64,000 nt of DNA from an uncultured Glaciecola sp. GTDB taxonomy: Bacteria > Pseudomonadota > Gammaproteobacteria > Enterobacterales > Alteromonadaceae. The translations under genes were made by a program, and so were the position numbers. The stretch's first letter is position 1. Each line of letters begins with the position of its first letter. This document shows positions 34,004 through 43,355 of the stretch, one piece after another. The notes beneath the pieces are model-generated. The model made no database searches. It had not been told where the DNA came from and was given only the letters and a program-made list of their open reading frames with translations. Location of the stretch: contig CAKZLI010000057.1 in the NCBI GenBank assembly GCA_937125395.1, positions 1-64,000 of the forward strand, given 5' to 3'.

Positions 34004-34984
34004 ATGGCGCAAGCAGAATTTGATACTATCGCTTTTAGAAATGCACTGGGCAGTTTTACAACTGGTGTCACTATCATAACGGCCACCGCACCCGATGGCA
34101 CCCCTGTCGGATTAACCGCAAATAGTTTCAACTCGGTATCTTTGGATCCGCCCATGGTATTGTGGAGCTTGGCTAAAACATCCCTAAGTGTGGAAGCATT
34201 TAATGAGACAAAACACTGGAATGTGCATGTGTTGTCGCAAGATCAACAAGATTTATCGAATACGTTTGCCGCACGCGGTGAAAACAAATTTGAAGGAATT
34301 GCATTAGATAACGGCATTAGTGATGCGCCTTTATTACCCGATTGTAGTGCGCGCTTTCAATGCAAAAATATCGTCACGCACGATGGTGGTGATCATCTAA
34401 TCTATATTGGTGAAGTACTCAAATTTGACCAACAGACCTTACCACCATTAGTTTTTCAGCAAGGGCAATACGCCATGACTGCGCGTAAACCTTGGGAAGG
34501 TGTGGCAATATCTTCAGAGCCTAGCTCACCACAGTGCAGTTACAACGAAGATTTATTGGGATATCTGCTTGGTCGATCTCACTTTCAGATGCTGTTTCGT
34601 ATGCGCAAAGTATTTGACGAACAAGCCCACGAAGACTCACATTTTTTTGCATTGTCCGTGCTGAACATTCAAGCAAGCCTAAGCTTGGAGCAGCTCAACG
34701 ACCACATTGAATATACAGGCCACAGTTTAGCCGACAGTGATATTGAATTTTTACTTAATCAAGACCTTATTGAAATTTGCGATGGTGACCAGTATCAATT
34801 AACTGATCATGGACGTGAAACATCGTTGGTCCATATTGCACAAGCAAAAGCGATTGAAGAAGAGCTTATCGAAAAACTTGGTGCAGGTGATGTCATGGCA
34901 TTGAAACTACTGCTTAAGCGTTTGATTACTAGCACGGATCCAGGCCTTCCTGATTTATGGAAAACTCAGGAGCATACAAAATGA
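34004..34984 (+). CDS. hsaB: 3-HSA hydroxylase flavin reductase (HsaB) with C-terminal MarR-like domain
   Basis: NAD(P)H:flavin reductase supplying reduced flavin to HsaA. Residues 1-165 form the flavin-reductase split barrel (FRNALGSFTTGVTIITA, GLTANSFNSVSLDPPMVLWSL, LSNTFAARGENKFEGI). Actinobacterial HsaB stops at about 190 residues, whereas this protein has 326. Residues about 180-326 (LLGYLLGRSHFQMLFRMRKVF, IEFLLNQDLIEICDGDQYQLTDHG) look like a winged-helix MarR-type domain. The reductase of Acinetobacter p-hydroxyphenylacetate hydroxylase has such a domain that binds substrate and raises activity; the same control is inferred here. Overlaps hsaE by ATGA. Confidence 0.9.
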   Translation: MAQAEFDTIAFRNALGSFTTGVTIITATAPDGTPVGLTANSFNSVSLDPPMVLWSLAKTSLSVEAFNETKHWNVHVLSQDQQDLSNTFAARGENKFEGIALDNGISDAPLLPDCSARFQCKNIVTHDGGDHLIYIGEVLKFDQQTLPPLVFQQGQYAMTARKPWEGVAISSEPSSPQCSYNEDLLGYLLGRSHFQMLFRMRKVFDEQAHEDSHFFALSVLNIQASLSLEQLNDHIEYTGHSLADSDIEFLLNQDLIEICDGDQYQLTDHGRETSLVHIAQAKAIEEELIEKLGAGDVMALKLLLKRLITSTDPGLPDLWKTQEHTK

Positions 34985-35769
34985 GCGGAGTATATGAAGA
35001 GTTAGCAGCTGAGCTGGTTACAGCTCAACAACAAAGGCTAGCTGTTCCCCCCTTAATTCGTCGTTTTCCGGATTTAACCATCGATGATGCTTACCAGATA
35101 TCACTCGCTACCTTACGGCTTAAAACCCAATTAGGTGAAAAAGTCGTTGGCAAAAAAATTGGTGTCACCAGCGAAGCTGTACAAAAGATGCTAAATGTAC
35201 ATCAACCTGACTTTGGTTTCCTCACGGATGTGATGCACTATGCAGACGGCAGTAGTATTAGCCTAAAACAGGCTCAGTTGATTCAGCCTCGCGCTGAAGG
35301 TGAAATCGCATTTTGTTTAAAGCATGATATCAAAGGACCAGGTATCACCGCGCAAGATATTCTTGATGCTACCGAATGGGTCGCACCGTGTTTTGAAATT
35401 GTCGATTCACGTATTGAAAATTGGAATATTAGCATTGTAGATACGGTTGCTGATAATGCGTCATGCGGCGTATTTGTGATTGGTAAAGAACGCATTGATC
35501 CTACTTCCATTGATTTAGCGGCTGCACAAATGCACATTGCACATAACGGTCAACCGGCAGGCTCAGGTGTTGGCGCCGCAGTTCAAGGACATCCGGCACA
35601 AGCTGTTGCTTGGCTAGCGAATACCTTAGGCGAATACGGTATTGAATTTAAGCAAGGTGAGATTATTTTATCAGGCGCTCTTGCACCACTGATTGATGCA
35701 CAAGCAGGCGATGAATTCAGCATGACCATTGAGGGTTTAGGCTCTTGCTCAGTCAGCTTTTGTGATTAA
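34981..35769 (+). CDS. hsaE: 2-hydroxyhexa-2,4-dienoate hydratase (HsaE)
   Basis: MhpD-family hydratase converting the C6 dienoate released by HsaD from rings A/B to 4-hydroxy-2-oxohexanoate. ATG 34981 with CAGGAG eight bases upstream overlaps the hsaB stop, preferred over the track's 34957; 262 residues. GKKIGVTSEAVQKMLNVHQPDFGFLTD, PRAEGEIAF, WVAPCFEIVDSRI and DNASCGVFVIG match the family, including metal-binding acids. Confidence 0.92.
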   Translation: MSGVYEELAAELVTAQQQRLAVPPLIRRFPDLTIDDAYQISLATLRLKTQLGEKVVGKKIGVTSEAVQKMLNVHQPDFGFLTDVMHYADGSSISLKQAQLIQPRAEGEIAFCLKHDIKGPGITAQDILDATEWVAPCFEIVDSRIENWNISIVDTVADNASCGVFVIGKERIDPTSIDLAAAQMHIAHNGQPAGSGVGAAVQGHPAQAVAWLANTLGEYGIEFKQGEIILSGALAPLIDAQAGDEFSMTIEGLGSCSVSFCD

Positions 35770-35796
35770 CTTTCAACCCATTAGGGAAAGATAGAG

Positions 35797-36711
35797 ATGA
35801 AAAAAATTAAATGTGCCTTAATTGGTTCGGGCAATATCGGAACTGATTTATTATACAAGCTGCAACGCAGCGATATTTTAGAGCCTGTGTGGATGGTAGG
35901 GATTGATGAAAACTCAGAAGGTCTAGCCCGAGCCAAAGAACTTGGATTGAAAACCACCGCTGAAGGGATTGATGGCTTGATCCCGCATATAGAATCAGAT
36001 GATATCAAAATTGCATTTGATGCGACTTCTGCATATGTGCATGCTGCCAATTCAGCAAAGGTCAATGCTAAAGGCGTACTCATGATTGATTTAACGCCGG
36101 CTGCGATTGGTCCATATTGTGTACCTCCTGTTAATTTAAGCCAACTAGATAGTGCGGGCTTAAACGTCAACATGGTGACTTGTGGTGGCCAAGCTACAAT
36201 CCCTATGGTTGCAGCAGTATCACGTGTGCAAGCTGTCGAGTATGGCGAAATCGTCGCCACTGTATCCTCTAAATCAGTCGGTCCGGGTACGCGGCAAAAC
36301 ATCGATGAATTTACCCGCACCACGTCAGGGGCTGTTGAACAAATCGGCGGTGCCAAAAAAGGCAAAGCAATTATCATTATCAATCCGGCAGAGCCCCCAC
36401 TGTTGATGCGTGACACTATTCACTGCTTGACTGAGGAAGACCCTGATCAAGCAGCTATCACTGAGTCAGTGCACCAAATGATTGCTGAAGTACAACAATA
36501 TGTACCTGGCTATACACTTAAAAATGGTCCGGTGTTTGATGGCCGAAAAGTGTCTATTTTTCTAGAAGTAAAAGGCTTGGGCGATTATTTACCAACATAC
36601 GCTGGCAATCTTGACATTATGACAGCAGCAGCTGCGCGAACTGCAGAAATGTTTGCCCAACAGATACTCGACGGAACTGCGACTAATAATCAACAGGTAG
36701 GAGTAAACTAA
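35797..36711 (+). CDS. hsaG: Acylating acetaldehyde/propionaldehyde dehydrogenase (HsaG)
   Basis: Oxidises propionaldehyde from HsaF to propionyl-CoA with NAD and CoA, in a channelling complex with the aldolase. 304 residues: [17 protein letters not shown] (NAD site), [20 protein letters not shown], catalytic Cys in [14 protein letters not shown] and [15 protein letters not shown]. Start ATG 35797 after AGATAGAG. The stop overlaps the hsaF start as TAATG. Confidence 0.95.
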   Translation: MKKIKCALIGSGNIGTDLLYKLQRSDILEPVWMVGIDENSEGLARAKELGLKTTAEGIDGLIPHIESDDIKIAFDATSAYVHAANSAKVNAKGVLMIDLTPAAIGPYCVPPVNLSQLDSAGLNVNMVTCGGQATIPMVAAVSRVQAVEYGEIVATVSSKSVGPGTRQNIDEFTRTTSGAVEQIGGAKKGKAIIIINPAEPPLLMRDTIHCLTEEDPDQAAITESVHQMIAEVQQYVPGYTLKNGPVFDGRKVSIFLEVKGLGDYLPTYAGNLDIMTAAAARTAEMFAQQILDGTATNNQQVGVN

Positions 36712-37745
36712 TGAATTTACAAGATAAAAAAGTCATCCTGCACGATATGTCGTTACGTGATGGTATGCATGCGAAACAACACCAAATTAGTATTGATCAA
36801 ATGGTCGCTGTGGCGACGGGATTAGACCAAGCAGGCATTCCGTTAATTGAAGTTACCCATGGCGACGGTTTAGGTGGTTCATCTTTGAATTATGGATTTC
36901 CAGCACATACCGATGAAGCGTATTTAAGTGCGGTTGTCCCCAAAATGACAAATGCAAAAGTTTCTGCATTATTAATACCAGGCATAGGCACTGTTGACCA
37001 TTTAAAAATGGCTTATGACCACGGCGTTAGTACCATTCGTGTGGCGACGCACTGTACTGAAGCCGATGTGTCTGAACAACATATCAGCGCAGCACGTAAA
37101 ATGGGTCTTGATACAGTTGGCTTTTTAATGATGGGACACATGATCAGCCCAGAAGAGCTACTTGCCCAAGCAAAACTGATGGAATCATACGGTGCTAATT
37201 GTATCTATTGCACGGATTCAGCAGGTTATATGCTACCGGATGATGTGACACAACGCATTGGTTTACTGCGCAGTGAGCTGGCAAACGATACAGAAATTGG
37301 TTTCCACGGACACCATAACCTAGGTATGAGTATCGCCAATTCACTTGCTGCTATCGAGGCTGGTGCAAAACGCATCGATGGTTCAGTCGCTGGACTAGGT
37401 GCTGGAGCGGGTAATACACCGCTTGAAGTATTTACTGCCGTTTTAGATCGCATGGGCGCGGATCATGGCATTGATTTATACAAAATAATGGATGTGGCTG
37501 AAGATCTCGTTGTACCTATGATGGATCAACCGATCCGTGTTGACCGCAACTCGTTGACCTTAGGTTATGCGGGTGTTTATTCTTCGTTCTTGTTATTTGC
37601 TGAGCGCGCCGAAAAGAAATACGGCGTCCCTGCCAGAGATATTTTACTCGAACTGGGTCGTATGAAAACCGTTGGCGGACAAGAAGATATGATTGACGAT
37701 ACCGCGATGACAATGGCAAAAGCACTTCAGGCCACGCAGGCTTGA
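36711..37745 (+). CDS. hsaF: 4-hydroxy-2-oxohexanoate (4-hydroxy-2-oxovalerate) aldolase (HsaF)
   Basis: DmpG/HsaF-type aldolase, 344 residues, splitting 4-hydroxy-2-oxohexanoate into pyruvate and propionaldehyde. [15 protein letters not shown] carries the active-site Arg-Asp pair, [10 protein letters not shown] and [15 protein letters not shown] the metal-binding histidines, and [17 protein letters not shown] is typical. Translationally coupled to hsaG on one side and to the MFS gene on the other. Confidence 0.95.
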   Translation: MNLQDKKVILHDMSLRDGMHAKQHQISIDQMVAVATGLDQAGIPLIEVTHGDGLGGSSLNYGFPAHTDEAYLSAVVPKMTNAKVSALLIPGIGTVDHLKMAYDHGVSTIRVATHCTEADVSEQHISAARKMGLDTVGFLMMGHMISPEELLAQAKLMESYGANCIYCTDSAGYMLPDDVTQRIGLLRSELANDTEIGFHGHHNLGMSIANSLAAIEAGAKRIDGSVAGLGAGAGNTPLEVFTAVLDRMGADHGIDLYKIMDVAEDLVVPMMDQPIRVDRNSLTLGYAGVYSSFLLFAERAEKKYGVPARDILLELGRMKTVGGQEDMIDDTAMTMAKALQATQA

Positions 37746-39067
37746 ACATAGCCACACCAACTTGGCGTCAGCATCTGTTGTTATTGATGTTGACGTTATT
37801 TTATATTGAAGCATTTGTCGGTCGGCAAATAATGGCCGTTATGATCGAGCCAATTAAAACAGAATTTGGTGCTAGTGATGGGCAAATGGGCTTCTTAACG
37901 GGCTTGGCATTTGCGATTGTATTTGCCTTAACGGGTCTTTCAGCAGGTCGTTTAGCTGATCGCGTTAGTCGTACAAAGTTACTCGCAGCAAGTGCGATAT
38001 GTTGGGGAGTTTTTACTGTTATAAGTGGTGTTGCAACTGGCTTTATCATGTTACTGATTATGCGTATGTTGATTGCTGTCGCCGAATCCCCTATCACCGC
38101 AGCATCATTATCATTGCTTGCTGATACCTATCCGATAGAGCAACGTGCATTTGCAATCAGTTGTTTCACTTCTGGCGCAACGATCTCCGCTATTATCGCT
38201 TTAACCGTTGGGGCACATTGGGTAGAACTCTATGGCTGGCGTGATACGCTGTTTATAATTTCGTTACCTGCAGCATTCATTGCATTTATCTTTTATTTTT
38301 TCATGCCCGACCCTAGGCATGTTAAGGTTGCGCCAACTGAAGATTCAATATACGCGCAATCACCAATTGATAACGCCGGCAACTTTAAAGAGTCAACTAA
38401 ATCACTGTTTAAGTTAAAAGACTACCGATTACTGATTTATGCAAGCTCAATTGCAACCATCAGTGCCAATGCTTTTGGTATGTGGAACGCTACATTTTTA
38501 GTTAGGAGTCATGATTTAACATTAACTCAAGCCGGTATGATGGCTGGATTCTTTGGCGGGGGTGCTGCCGCAATAGGCATTTTATTGAGTGGCTATTTGG
38601 CAAATCGAATAGCCCGACGCAAAGGCCCTCTGTGGATGCCCTTGACAGGTCATCTGTTAGGTTGGTCATGTATGATGATCTATCTTTTATGGCCTCAAGG
38701 ATTGGGAGATAGCTGGTTTTTTACGAATGTTCCTTTTGCTATGATTTTTTGTGGATTAGCGAGTTTTTTTTCGGTGTGGTGGTTTAGCCCAAGTATTTCA
38801 TTATTAACTGAAATCGTTCCAAACAACCAACGAGCACTGGCTATTTCAATTCAAACAGTACTTGTCACTCTTTTAGGCCTGGGTGTGGGACCAATGTTAG
38901 TCGGCTTTTTAAGTGATATTTTTAGCGCTGTAGCTGGCGGCGAGTCTTTACGCTATGCCTTAGTTGTGACAAGCTTATCCACGCTTATTTCTGTTGTTAT
39001 ATTGTTTCGCCTTAAATCGTATCAAGCGAAACAAGCATTACTAAACCATCACCCTATACACCCTTAA
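37742..39067 (+). CDS. MFS permease, paralogue of the 27405 gene
   Basis: A 441-residue transporter with 12 hydrophobic segments. [53 protein letters not shown] parallels the 27405 permease, which has DRNLIAIVIEPIKQEFGVSD. The TTG start at 37742 overlaps the hsaF stop (TTGA), a coupled start without a strong Shine-Dalgarno. Likely imports steroids or exports or imports intermediates; substrate unknown. Confidence 0.82.
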   Translation: MNIATPTWRQHLLLLMLTLFYIEAFVGRQIMAVMIEPIKTEFGASDGQMGFLTGLAFAIVFALTGLSAGRLADRVSRTKLLAASAICWGVFTVISGVATGFIMLLIMRMLIAVAESPITAASLSLLADTYPIEQRAFAISCFTSGATISAIIALTVGAHWVELYGWRDTLFIISLPAAFIAFIFYFFMPDPRHVKVAPTEDSIYAQSPIDNAGNFKESTKSLFKLKDYRLLIYASSIATISANAFGMWNATFLVRSHDLTLTQAGMMAGFFGGGAAAIGILLSGYLANRIARRKGPLWMPLTGHLLGWSCMMIYLLWPQGLGDSWFFTNVPFAMIFCGLASFFSVWWFSPSISLLTEIVPNNQRALAISIQTVLVTLLGLGVGPMLVGFLSDIFSAVAGGESLRYALVVTSLSTLISVVILFRLKSYQAKQALLNHHPIHP

Positions 39068-39136
39068 TGATTAATTATAACAATGTGTTCTTAACAATTA
39101 ATTTTTAACAACCAACAAATATGTTTCGGAGTATTT

Positions 39137-39904
39137 ATGACAATTACAGCAGTTACAGGTTCAGCCTCAGGCATTGGCGCAGCAGTGTGCAAACAGTTGC
39201 AAGAAGCGGGTCATACAGTATTGGGTATAGATAGACAAAATGCAGATATCATTGCAGATTTATCCACCGTCGAAGGACGTATTAATGCTGCTAACCAAGT
39301 AAAAGCATTGTCTAACAATAAACTCGATGGCTTAGTTTGTTGTGCGGGTTTAGGCGTGACAGCGCCGAGTGCAAGCTTGGTCATATCTGTTAATTATTTC
39401 GGTACTACTGAGCTCATCGCATTATTACAAGATACCTTAGCACAAGGCGAAAATCCTGCAATTACGATTATTGGCTCCGTGGCTGCCGTTCAACAAATTG
39501 CAGAGCCCCATGCAATGACCGAACTCATGCTCGAAAACAAAGAAATCGATGCACGAACAATGGCCGACGAACTAGGCCAGCCGCATATTGCTTACTCTGC
39601 ATCTAAATATGCTTTAACTGTGCATGCTCGTCGTCTAGCCGTGCAAATAGGCAAAACGGGTGTCCGTTTAAATACTGTGGCACCGGGCGCAGTCGAAACA
39701 CCATTACACGAAGCGTCTAAAAACGATCCACGCTTTGGTGAGGCTGTGCGCAATTTTGTCGCCCCGATTGGTCGCAATGGCGAGCCTAGCGAAATTGCTG
39801 ATGCGGTGACTTTCTTACAATCTTCCAATGCTTCATTTATCCATGGCAGCGTCCTATATGTCGATGGTGGAATGGATGCGATGATGCGTAACGGCAACTT
39901 ATAA
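39137..39904 (+). CDS. hsdA: 3alpha-hydroxysteroid dehydrogenase/carbonyl reductase (HsdA-like SDR)
   Basis: A 255-residue SDR whose layout matches Comamonas 3alpha-HSD/CR: TGSASGIGAAV, the short unbroken IIADLSTVEGR, DGLVCCAGLGV, ISVNYFGTTEL, and a long insertion before the catalytic YSASKYALTVHARR; then RLNTVAPGAVETPL and VDGGMDAMMR at the end. It would interconvert 3alpha-hydroxy and 3-keto steroids with NAD(H), the entry step for bile acids and androsterone. Start ATG 39137 with CGGAG upstream. Confidence 0.88.
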   Translation: MTITAVTGSASGIGAAVCKQLQEAGHTVLGIDRQNADIIADLSTVEGRINAANQVKALSNNKLDGLVCCAGLGVTAPSASLVISVNYFGTTELIALLQDTLAQGENPAITIIGSVAAVQQIAEPHAMTELMLENKEIDARTMADELGQPHIAYSASKYALTVHARRLAVQIGKTGVRLNTVAPGAVETPLHEASKNDPRFGEAVRNFVAPIGRNGEPSEIADAVTFLQSSNASFIHGSVLYVDGGMDAMMRNGNL

Positions 39905-39924
39905 ATAAACTCAAGGGATGAATC

Positions 39925-40677
39925 ATGGCTAACGAACCATTTAGATTACACGGACAAGTGGCATTGGTTACCGGTGCGGGTCGCGGTATGGGTGTCGGCA
40001 TTGCCCGAATGTTAGGTAAATTAGGCGCCCAAATCGCGGTCAATGATTTTTATCCAGAGCGTGCCGATGAGACAGTGCAAGCGCTTATAAATGAAGGTAT
40101 TGAGGCGTTTTCAGCTTGCGCAGACGTCACCGACCACACTGGCGTTAGACACATGGTTGATACGATCCTCGAGCGCACTGGCAAAATTGATATTTTTGTT
40201 GCTAATGCCGGTGTACCTACTGATGGCATGGGCTATTGTAAATTTTTAGATTCCGCACCAGAAGATTGGCAAAAGTTTGTTAATTTAAACATGTTTGGTC
40301 TCATGAATTGTTGTCATGCTGTTGTACCTGGTATGAAAGCACGCGGCTATGGACGAGTTATTGCCATCACCTCAGAGTCGTGGCGCGCAGGCCTACCGAT
40401 GGGCATTGCTGCCTATGCTGCCTCAAAAGCAGGTGCTGTTGGATTTATTCGCCATCTTGCTGCTGAAATGGGTCGTTCAGGGGTAACAGTAAATGCATTG
40501 TCATTAGGTACCATGAACAATTGGGATTCTGAAGCAATGGCCAAAAAAACCTGTTTTGTCCCTCGCGCAGGCAGTCCTGAAGACGTAGGTGCGGGCGTTG
40601 CCTATTTTGCATCGAAGGAAGCCGAATGGGTTACCGGTCAAGTACTCCCGCTAAATGGGGGGTCTTTGACCGCTTAA
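39925..40677 (+). CDS. SDR-family oxidoreductase
   Basis: A 250-residue classical SDR: TGAGRGMGVGIA, FVANAG, ITSESWRAG with the Ser and AAYAASKAGAVGF with Tyr/Lys; LPLNGGSLTA at the end. The AITSESW active-site stretch is unusual. Probably a hydroxysteroid or 3-hydroxyacyl-CoA dehydrogenase, not assignable further. 20 bp after the hsdA-like gene with AAGGGA upstream of the ATG. Confidence 0.8.
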   Translation: MANEPFRLHGQVALVTGAGRGMGVGIARMLGKLGAQIAVNDFYPERADETVQALINEGIEAFSACADVTDHTGVRHMVDTILERTGKIDIFVANAGVPTDGMGYCKFLDSAPEDWQKFVNLNMFGLMNCCHAVVPGMKARGYGRVIAITSESWRAGLPMGIAAYAASKAGAVGFIRHLAAEMGRSGVTVNALSLGTMNNWDSEAMAKKTCFVPRAGSPEDVGAGVAYFASKEAEWVTGQVLPLNGGSLTA

Positions 40678-40745
40678 CGGCTACCTATTTTTGTTATTGA
40701 TAGTCAAGACGAATGTATTAACTGGTTTGTATAAGTAGGGAAATT

Positions 40746-41915
40746 ATGTTTTTTTATTTTGAATTTAAGACTTGGCTCACTATGATGCGTTTAATCAATA
40801 AAGAGTCAAATAAAGAAAAACGCCGAAAACTGTTCAAACTCGTTGGAGTAAAGACACCATTGCGTGCAATTGGACACAGTGTTTGTTTTTTACTAGATGT
40901 AATTTTATTTCCTAAACTCTGGTTTATCAATGTAAAAGAACCCGTGTTTATTATTGGTCACGCACGAAGTGGAACGACATTAGCTCATCGATTAATGAGC
41001 GGCGATGAGCGCTTTTCGGTATTTCGTTACTATGAGTTATTGTTGCCTTCATTGTTACAAAAAAAATTCGTGCGAATGATCGCTTGGCTAGATAAGTGTT
41101 ATTTAGGTGAACGCCTAGAAAAACGGCTTGAAGCTTGGGAAACACGTAAGTTTGGACCGACTCAACATATTCATAAAATGGGTCTAACTATTCCTGAGGA
41201 AGATGACTTAATGTATATGAGCTCATGCGCATCTGGTTTTTGGGCAACTAAATTACCCTATATGGATTCGTTGGATTTTTTTCATATTGATCAACGTTCA
41301 GCTAAAGAACGCAGCAAAATGATGCGGTTTTATCGCAATTGTGTTCGTCGGCAACTTTATATTAATGGCGACAACAAAATACATTTGAGTAAAAATCCAA
41401 CCTATTGTGGTCGGGTTGGTGCATTAATTGAAGCATTTCCAGACGCACGATTCGTATTATTGTATCGCAACCCTTATGAAACCATACCAAGCTTACTAAA
41501 ATTGCTGCACGTTAGTTGGAAGCTACAAGGTAATACTTCCCAGAGCATGCAAAATTCGACCCGGGTAATGATAAATCTATCCTATGAAAGTTATTTGCAT
41601 CCACTTACTGTGCTTGAGCGCTATCCATCAACACGCTTTGCTATTATAGAATACAGCTCGCTAATTAGCGCCCCAAAAGCCACTATGGAAGCAGTCTATA
41701 GCGATCTTGACATCCCGATTACAACAAAATTTGCGACATTTTTAGACGCTGCGCAAGAAAAAAGCCGTAAACATGAATCAACACATACTTACAGTTTGGC
41801 TGAGTTTGGTCTAGATGATCATGAAATTTATAACCAACTAGCGCCGTTATTTACCCGTTTTAACTGGCCGCAACCACAGCCTTGTGTTGACTCAAAGGAG
41901 CAAGTCAATGTCTAA
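40746..41915 (+). CDS. PAPS-dependent sulfotransferase-family protein
   Basis: A 389-residue protein with the 5'-phosphosulfate loop PVFIIGHARSGTTLAHRL (residues 66-83) and the 3'-phosphate segment FVLLYRNPYETIPSLLKLL, so the PAPS site looks intact. An N-terminal hydrophobic stretch (about 42-60) may anchor it to the membrane. Sulfonation is a known way of solubilising or storing steroids in animals; finding a sulfotransferase in a bacterial steroid operon is unusual. The substrate may be the steroid, an intermediate or an unrelated lipid. The next gene starts 8 bp before its stop. Confidence 0.75.
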   Translation: MFFYFEFKTWLTMMRLINKESNKEKRRKLFKLVGVKTPLRAIGHSVCFLLDVILFPKLWFINVKEPVFIIGHARSGTTLAHRLMSGDERFSVFRYYELLLPSLLQKKFVRMIAWLDKCYLGERLEKRLEAWETRKFGPTQHIHKMGLTIPEEDDLMYMSSCASGFWATKLPYMDSLDFFHIDQRSAKERSKMMRFYRNCVRRQLYINGDNKIHLSKNPTYCGRVGALIEAFPDARFVLLYRNPYETIPSLLKLLHVSWKLQGNTSQSMQNSTRVMINLSYESYLHPLTVLERYPSTRFAIIEYSSLISAPKATMEAVYSDLDIPITTKFATFLDAAQEKSRKHESTHTYSLAEFGLDDHEIYNQLAPLFTRFNWPQPQPCVDSKEQVNV

Positions 41916-43314
41916 TTCTCCACTTTATGATCTAAGTACTGAACACGCAGCTGCTTGTTTACGAGAGGCATGGGATGATTTGTTACAGAGGCTCAGCGAA
42001 ACACGCAACGCCATAGATGAACCTGCATTATACGCCCCCCCCTCGACTCCTAGAACACTTGCTGAGGGCTATCGCTACATACTCGGTTATCTATATGGTT
42101 CGATTGCTCGTGGACTTGGTCCAAACGTAGAAAACCCTTACTTTGTCCGTGCTATACAGCCGCTCAATCGCACAACTATTGATAATGCAGACGCCATTTA
42201 TTTAACAGCACCTATTGACGGTAATTTTACATATACCATTATTGGTCGAGCTCGTGATACCAGTGCATGGCGTGGTGAACAATGTGCTCCTGGTCAGCGT
42301 AAAGCACCCCATTATGTCATTTTTGAGACCCCCAGCGGATTTTCTGGAGATAGCGGTAGTATAAAAGAACTTAAACCTGGTACTCGCGCAAACTGCGATG
42401 TATTAGATTCATCTAAACTGAAAGTGGATGACAATGGTCGCTTTGAAATCCTCTTAGCTCCTGAAAAACCTGAGGGTTATACGGGAAACTTTATGCGCAC
42501 GCGCAAAACGCGTCAGCGGACTTTAGAGGATGGTAGTGAAGTAGAACGGACTTTCGTAGCTCAACAGGTCATGTTACGTGAACTCTTTTGTGATTGGGAG
42601 AATGAAGACCTATTGGATTTGTTTATCTATCGTAATGACAGGCTCGGCAAACCGATCCGTCCATATGATGTTGAGCAAGCAGACGCCCAAATACGTAAAA
42701 TTGGCGAACTAACGCGTAATCAGGTGCATTTTTGGAATGAATTTTATGCAGTTGTATGTGAAGCATACGGTAAACTTCAGGGCGAAGGAGAATCCTTTAT
42801 GCCAACTAATAACTTCAACGTCCCTAATGCAGCCTCATTAGCAACTGCAGGAGGCATGGCTACCAATATTTATTGTGGTGGCATGTTTGATTTGGGTGAA
42901 GATGATGCATTAATCTTAACTCTAAACCAGCCGATCGAGCCACAATACATAGGCTTTCATTTAGGTAATTTGTGGGGAGAATCTCTCGAGTTTGCAAGTC
43001 ATCAATCTAGTTTAAACGGGCTGCAGGCTCATCGTGATGCAGACAATGTCTATCGTTATGTGGTTGCACACCAAGATCCGGGTATTGCAAATTGGGTTGA
43101 TACGACTGGTCAGCCTCAAGGATATATGTCAGTCCGCTGGGCATACTCAATACGTCCAAGCGAAAACTTACCATGGGCAACTGCTACACTTGTCAAATTT
43201 GATGAGCTAGAGAAATATTTACCTGCAGATACCAAACGTATTACCAATGAACAACGCTTGCAGCAAATCGCGATCCGTCAGGAGCACGTACAAAGACGCT
43301 ATCGTCACCACTAA
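41908..43314 (+). CDS. DUF1214-like protein of unknown function
   Basis: A 468-residue protein from ATG 41908 (AAAGGAG seven bases upstream; the track's 41884 is rejected). The C-terminal half (GGMATNIYCGGMFDLGEDDALILTL, YIGFHLGNLWGESLEF, HQDPGIANWVDTTGQPQGYMSVRW) has the DUF1214 look. The N-terminal half (YILGYLYGSIARGLG, AIYLTAPIDGNFTYTIIGRA) is a beta-rich domain. No signal peptide. Homologous genes commonly sit in aromatic and steroid operons, and no reaction is known to me. Overlaps the sulfotransferase gene by 8 bp. Confidence 0.6.
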   Translation: MSNSPLYDLSTEHAAACLREAWDDLLQRLSETRNAIDEPALYAPPSTPRTLAEGYRYILGYLYGSIARGLGPNVENPYFVRAIQPLNRTTIDNADAIYLTAPIDGNFTYTIIGRARDTSAWRGEQCAPGQRKAPHYVIFETPSGFSGDSGSIKELKPGTRANCDVLDSSKLKVDDNGRFEILLAPEKPEGYTGNFMRTRKTRQRTLEDGSEVERTFVAQQVMLRELFCDWENEDLLDLFIYRNDRLGKPIRPYDVEQADAQIRKIGELTRNQVHFWNEFYAVVCEAYGKLQGEGESFMPTNNFNVPNAASLATAGGMATNIYCGGMFDLGEDDALILTLNQPIEPQYIGFHLGNLWGESLEFASHQSSLNGLQAHRDADNVYRYVVAHQDPGIANWVDTTGQPQGYMSVRWAYSIRPSENLPWATATLVKFDELEKYLPADTKRITNEQRLQQIAIRQEHVQRRYRHH

Positions 43315-43355
43315 ATTATCAACACTAAAATAAGCAGGGTTAAGGAGTAAATCTG

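Noticed and set aside
35781-36416. 211-aa minus-strand ORF over hsaG
   Set aside because: Antisense of a fully assigned gene; no recognisable domain.
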